50,715 bases of DNA from Gammaproteobacteria bacterium (GTDB lineage: Bacteria > Pseudomonadota > Gammaproteobacteria > DSM-19610): positions 1-50,715 of the forward strand of contig JAPHQV010000039.1 of the NCBI GenBank assembly GCA_026197075.1, read 5' to 3'. Each line of letters starts with the position of its first letter. Position 1 is the stretch's first letter. Below the pieces are notes generated by a model. The model was given only the letters and a program-made list of their open reading frames with translations, had not been told where the DNA came from and did not search any database. Position numbers and translations under genes: made by a program. Of this stretch, positions 49,326 to 50,715 are shown one piece after another.

Positions 49326-49351
49326 GTCATGCCGGCGCATGCCGGAATCCA
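49326..49351. repeat. GTCATGCCGGCGCATGCCGG palindrome
   Basis: CCGGC-GCAT-GCCGG hairpin ending in GGAATCCA, a single variant arm of the GTCATTCCCGCG family, in the pfp-adk divergent gap. Apart from it and the adk promoter, I see nothing else in the 311-base gap. Confidence 0.65.
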
Positions 49352-49451
49352 TAATGGTGCCCATGGGTGGTCCCGTTTGTGGATTTTTGGCGGACAGCCG
49401 CCAACGTCCCCGGAGCATATCGTAAAAGTACATGGAATTCATGAGCTTTCG

Positions 49452-49481
49452 TTGACAGGGGGCAGGCGCAGAGGGTAGCTT
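49452..49481 (+). promoter_or_regulatory. Candidate sigma-70 promoter of adk
   Basis: A consensus TTGACA at 49452-49457 and TAGCTT at 49476-49481 with an 18-base spacer, about 110 bases before the adk start. The leader contains an AT-rich segment (49510-49570). Confidence 0.4.
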
Positions 49482-49592
49482 AATCAGAGTTTGGCCATGG
49501 GGCCATGCAAAATATTGTATACGCCCCTGTAAAAAACTTTATAAGCAGAAGGAATTACAAGCAAAATCAAACCAAGGGGAGTGGACGCCACC

Positions 49593-50715
49593 ATGAGAAT
49601 GGTCCTGTTGGGGGCACCGGGTTCCGGCAAGGGTACCCAGGCCAAGCGATTGCAGGTCGAGTACAAGATTCCGCAGATCTCCACCGGCGATCTGCTACGC
49701 GCCGCCGTGGAACAGGGGACGCCCCTGGGGCGTCAGGCCAAGGCGGCCATGGATGCCGGCCAGCTGGTGTCCGACGAGGTGGTCATGGGCATGATCCGCG
49801 ATCGCCTGGTGCAGACCGATGCCCGGCGCGGCTTCATCCTCGACGGCTTCCCACGCAACATCCCCCAGGCCCAGGCCCTGGAGGCACTGCTGGAACAGAT
49901 CGGCCAGCCCCTGGACCTGGCGCTGCTCATCGAGGTGGATTACGACAGCCTCATCCAGCGCATGACCGGGCGCCGTACCTGTGTGGCCTGCGGCCAGATG
50001 TACAATGTGTATTTCGCCCCCTCCAAGATGGATGGCCGCTGCGATGAATGCGGCGGACGCCTGCATCACCGCGCCGATGACAATGAAGAGACCATCGGTA
50101 ACCGCCTGCGGGTCTACGAGGCACAGACCGCTCCCCTCGTCGCCTACTACCGGGAGCAGGGTCTGCTGCGCACCGTGCAGGGTGTAGGCGAAGTGGACGA
50201 TATCCATGTCGCGGTGCGCAAGGTGGTGGACAGCGTGAAGCAGGTCCGCAAGACCGCTTCCCGTTCCGATGCCATCCGCCAGGCGGTAGCCCGCCAGCAG
50301 GGGGGGGCACAGCCCGGCGAGGAAACACCGCCGGAGAGTAAGGCGGCGCCACAAGCCAAGCCGGCGGCAGCAGCCGGCAAGAAGAAGGCCGACGCAAAAC
50401 CGGCAGCGGCTAAAACGACCGCGGCAAGCAAGAACGCGGCGGGCAAGAAGGCCGCGGCGAAGAAAAAACCGGCGGCCGTGAAGTCGGCGGACGCCGGGAA
50501 GAAGGCTGCCGCCAAGAAGTCGGTGGGCAAGAAGAAGGTCACCAGCAAGAAGGTGGCCACCAAGCCCAAGGCAAAGCCGGTGACGAAGAAAAAGCCAGTC
50601 GCGAAGAAGAAACCAGCGACAACGAAGAAACCAGTGACCAAGAAGAAATCAGTGGCCAAGAAGAAAGTGACGGCCAAGAAGAAGCCGGTGGCCAAGAAGA
50701 AGGCGGCAACCAAAA
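49593..50715 (+). CDS. adk: Adenylate kinase with zinc-type lid and lysine/alanine-rich C-terminal tail (3' truncated by window)
   Basis: Residues 1-~215 are a normal adenylate kinase (AMP + ATP to 2 ADP): P-loop GAPGSGKGTQ (7-16), STGDLLRA, LDGFPRN (83-89) and RADDNEETIGNRL. The lid has four cysteines (C130, C133, C150, C153), so it should bind zinc, unlike E. coli Adk. From ~residue 245 to the window edge (residue 374) the same frame runs into KPAA, AAGKKK, KKPVAKKK and similar repeats, resembling histone H1/AlgP-type tails. No stop is reached. An eight-G run (50300-50307) lies at the junction. ATG 49593 is the likely start, although AGGGGAG is 12 or more bases upstream; ATG 49599 is an alternative. 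Confidence 0.9.
   Translation, partial: MRMVLLGAPGSGKGTQAKRLQVEYKIPQISTGDLLRAAVEQGTPLGRQAKAAMDAGQLVSDEVVMGMIRDRLVQTDARRGFILDGFPRNIPQAQALEALLEQIGQPLDLALLIEVDYDSLIQRMTGRRTCVACGQMYNVYFAPSKMDGRCDECGGRLHHRADDNEETIGNRLRVYEAQTAPLVAYYREQGLLRTVQGVGEVDDIHVAVRKVVDSVKQVRKTASRSDAIRQAVARQQGGAQPGEETPPESKAAPQAKPAAAAGKKKADAKPAAAKTTAASKNAAGKKAAAKKKPAAVKSADAGKKAAAKKSVGKKKVTSKKVATKPKAKPVTKKKPVAKKKPATTKKPVTKKKSVAKKKVTAKKKPVAKKKAATK

Overview
The window is a GC-rich stretch of chromosome from a gammaproteobacterium. I infer this from the glnE-ilvE-LPS gene order, an E. coli-type SpeD, GlnE, LpxL and WaaA, a TolC exporter, and the type and density of dispersed intergenic palindromes. The pairing of PPi-dependent phosphofructokinase with a proton-pumping pyrophosphatase recalls methanotrophs and sulfur-oxidising Chromatiales-like lineages, but the sequence does not fix the genus. 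I saw no rRNA, tRNA, CRISPR array, phage or intact transposase gene. About 45 protein genes occupy nearly all of the window. Most gaps are filled by several families of palindromic repeats.

Layout. 1-2333: the end of glnE, then ilvE and a small zinc-finger gene. 2422-11442: a lipopolysaccharide/surface glycan region with an ELM1-type protein, glycosyltransferases of families 4, 9 and 10, DUF6165, an FkbM methyltransferase, an O-antigen ligase, LpxL and WaaA. 11459-14915 (minus): a Pcm-like methyltransferase, a rhodanese, TolC, an isochorismatase-type hydrolase and a hemerythrin-like protein. 15189-17262: an extended -10 promoter, a TPP riboswitch and thiC. 17389-21629: small membrane and envelope genes (an lmo0937-type peptide, DoxX, DUF3014, a coiled-coil protein), a methyltransferase and a phosphoesterase. 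21705-28940 (minus): asnB, preceded by a tightly coupled six-gene unit containing a membrane-anchored FN3 protein, an M20 carbamoylase-type amidase, a cysteine amidohydrolase, a sodium:solute symporter, a 40-residue membrane peptide and an unusual carbamoyltransferase.

29213-37961: cfa, a 2OG-Fe(II) oxygenase, a membrane protein fused to a spermidine-synthase-like domain and convergent with speD, tex, and a DASS carboxylate transporter. 38234-44841: M18 aminopeptidase, small unknown genes, DUF1289, a REC-PAS-GGDEF-EAL protein, moaC divergent from moaD-moaE, and a second phosphoesterase. 44847-49281 (minus): a pyrophosphate module (ppa, hppA, pfp). 49593-end: adenylate kinase with a zinc-type lid and a long lysine/alanine-rich histone H1-like tail, cut by the window end.

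The best candidates for undescribed biology are four. First is the ureide/carbamoyl operon at 23894-28940, whose carbamoyltransferase keeps the carbamoyl-phosphate motifs but has lost the aspartate-binding motif of PyrB. Second is the Adk-H1-tail fusion. Third is the two-copy long palindromic element whose arms differ between copies but still pair within each copy. Fourth is the set of repeats that supply stop codons or C-terminal residues to neighbouring genes.
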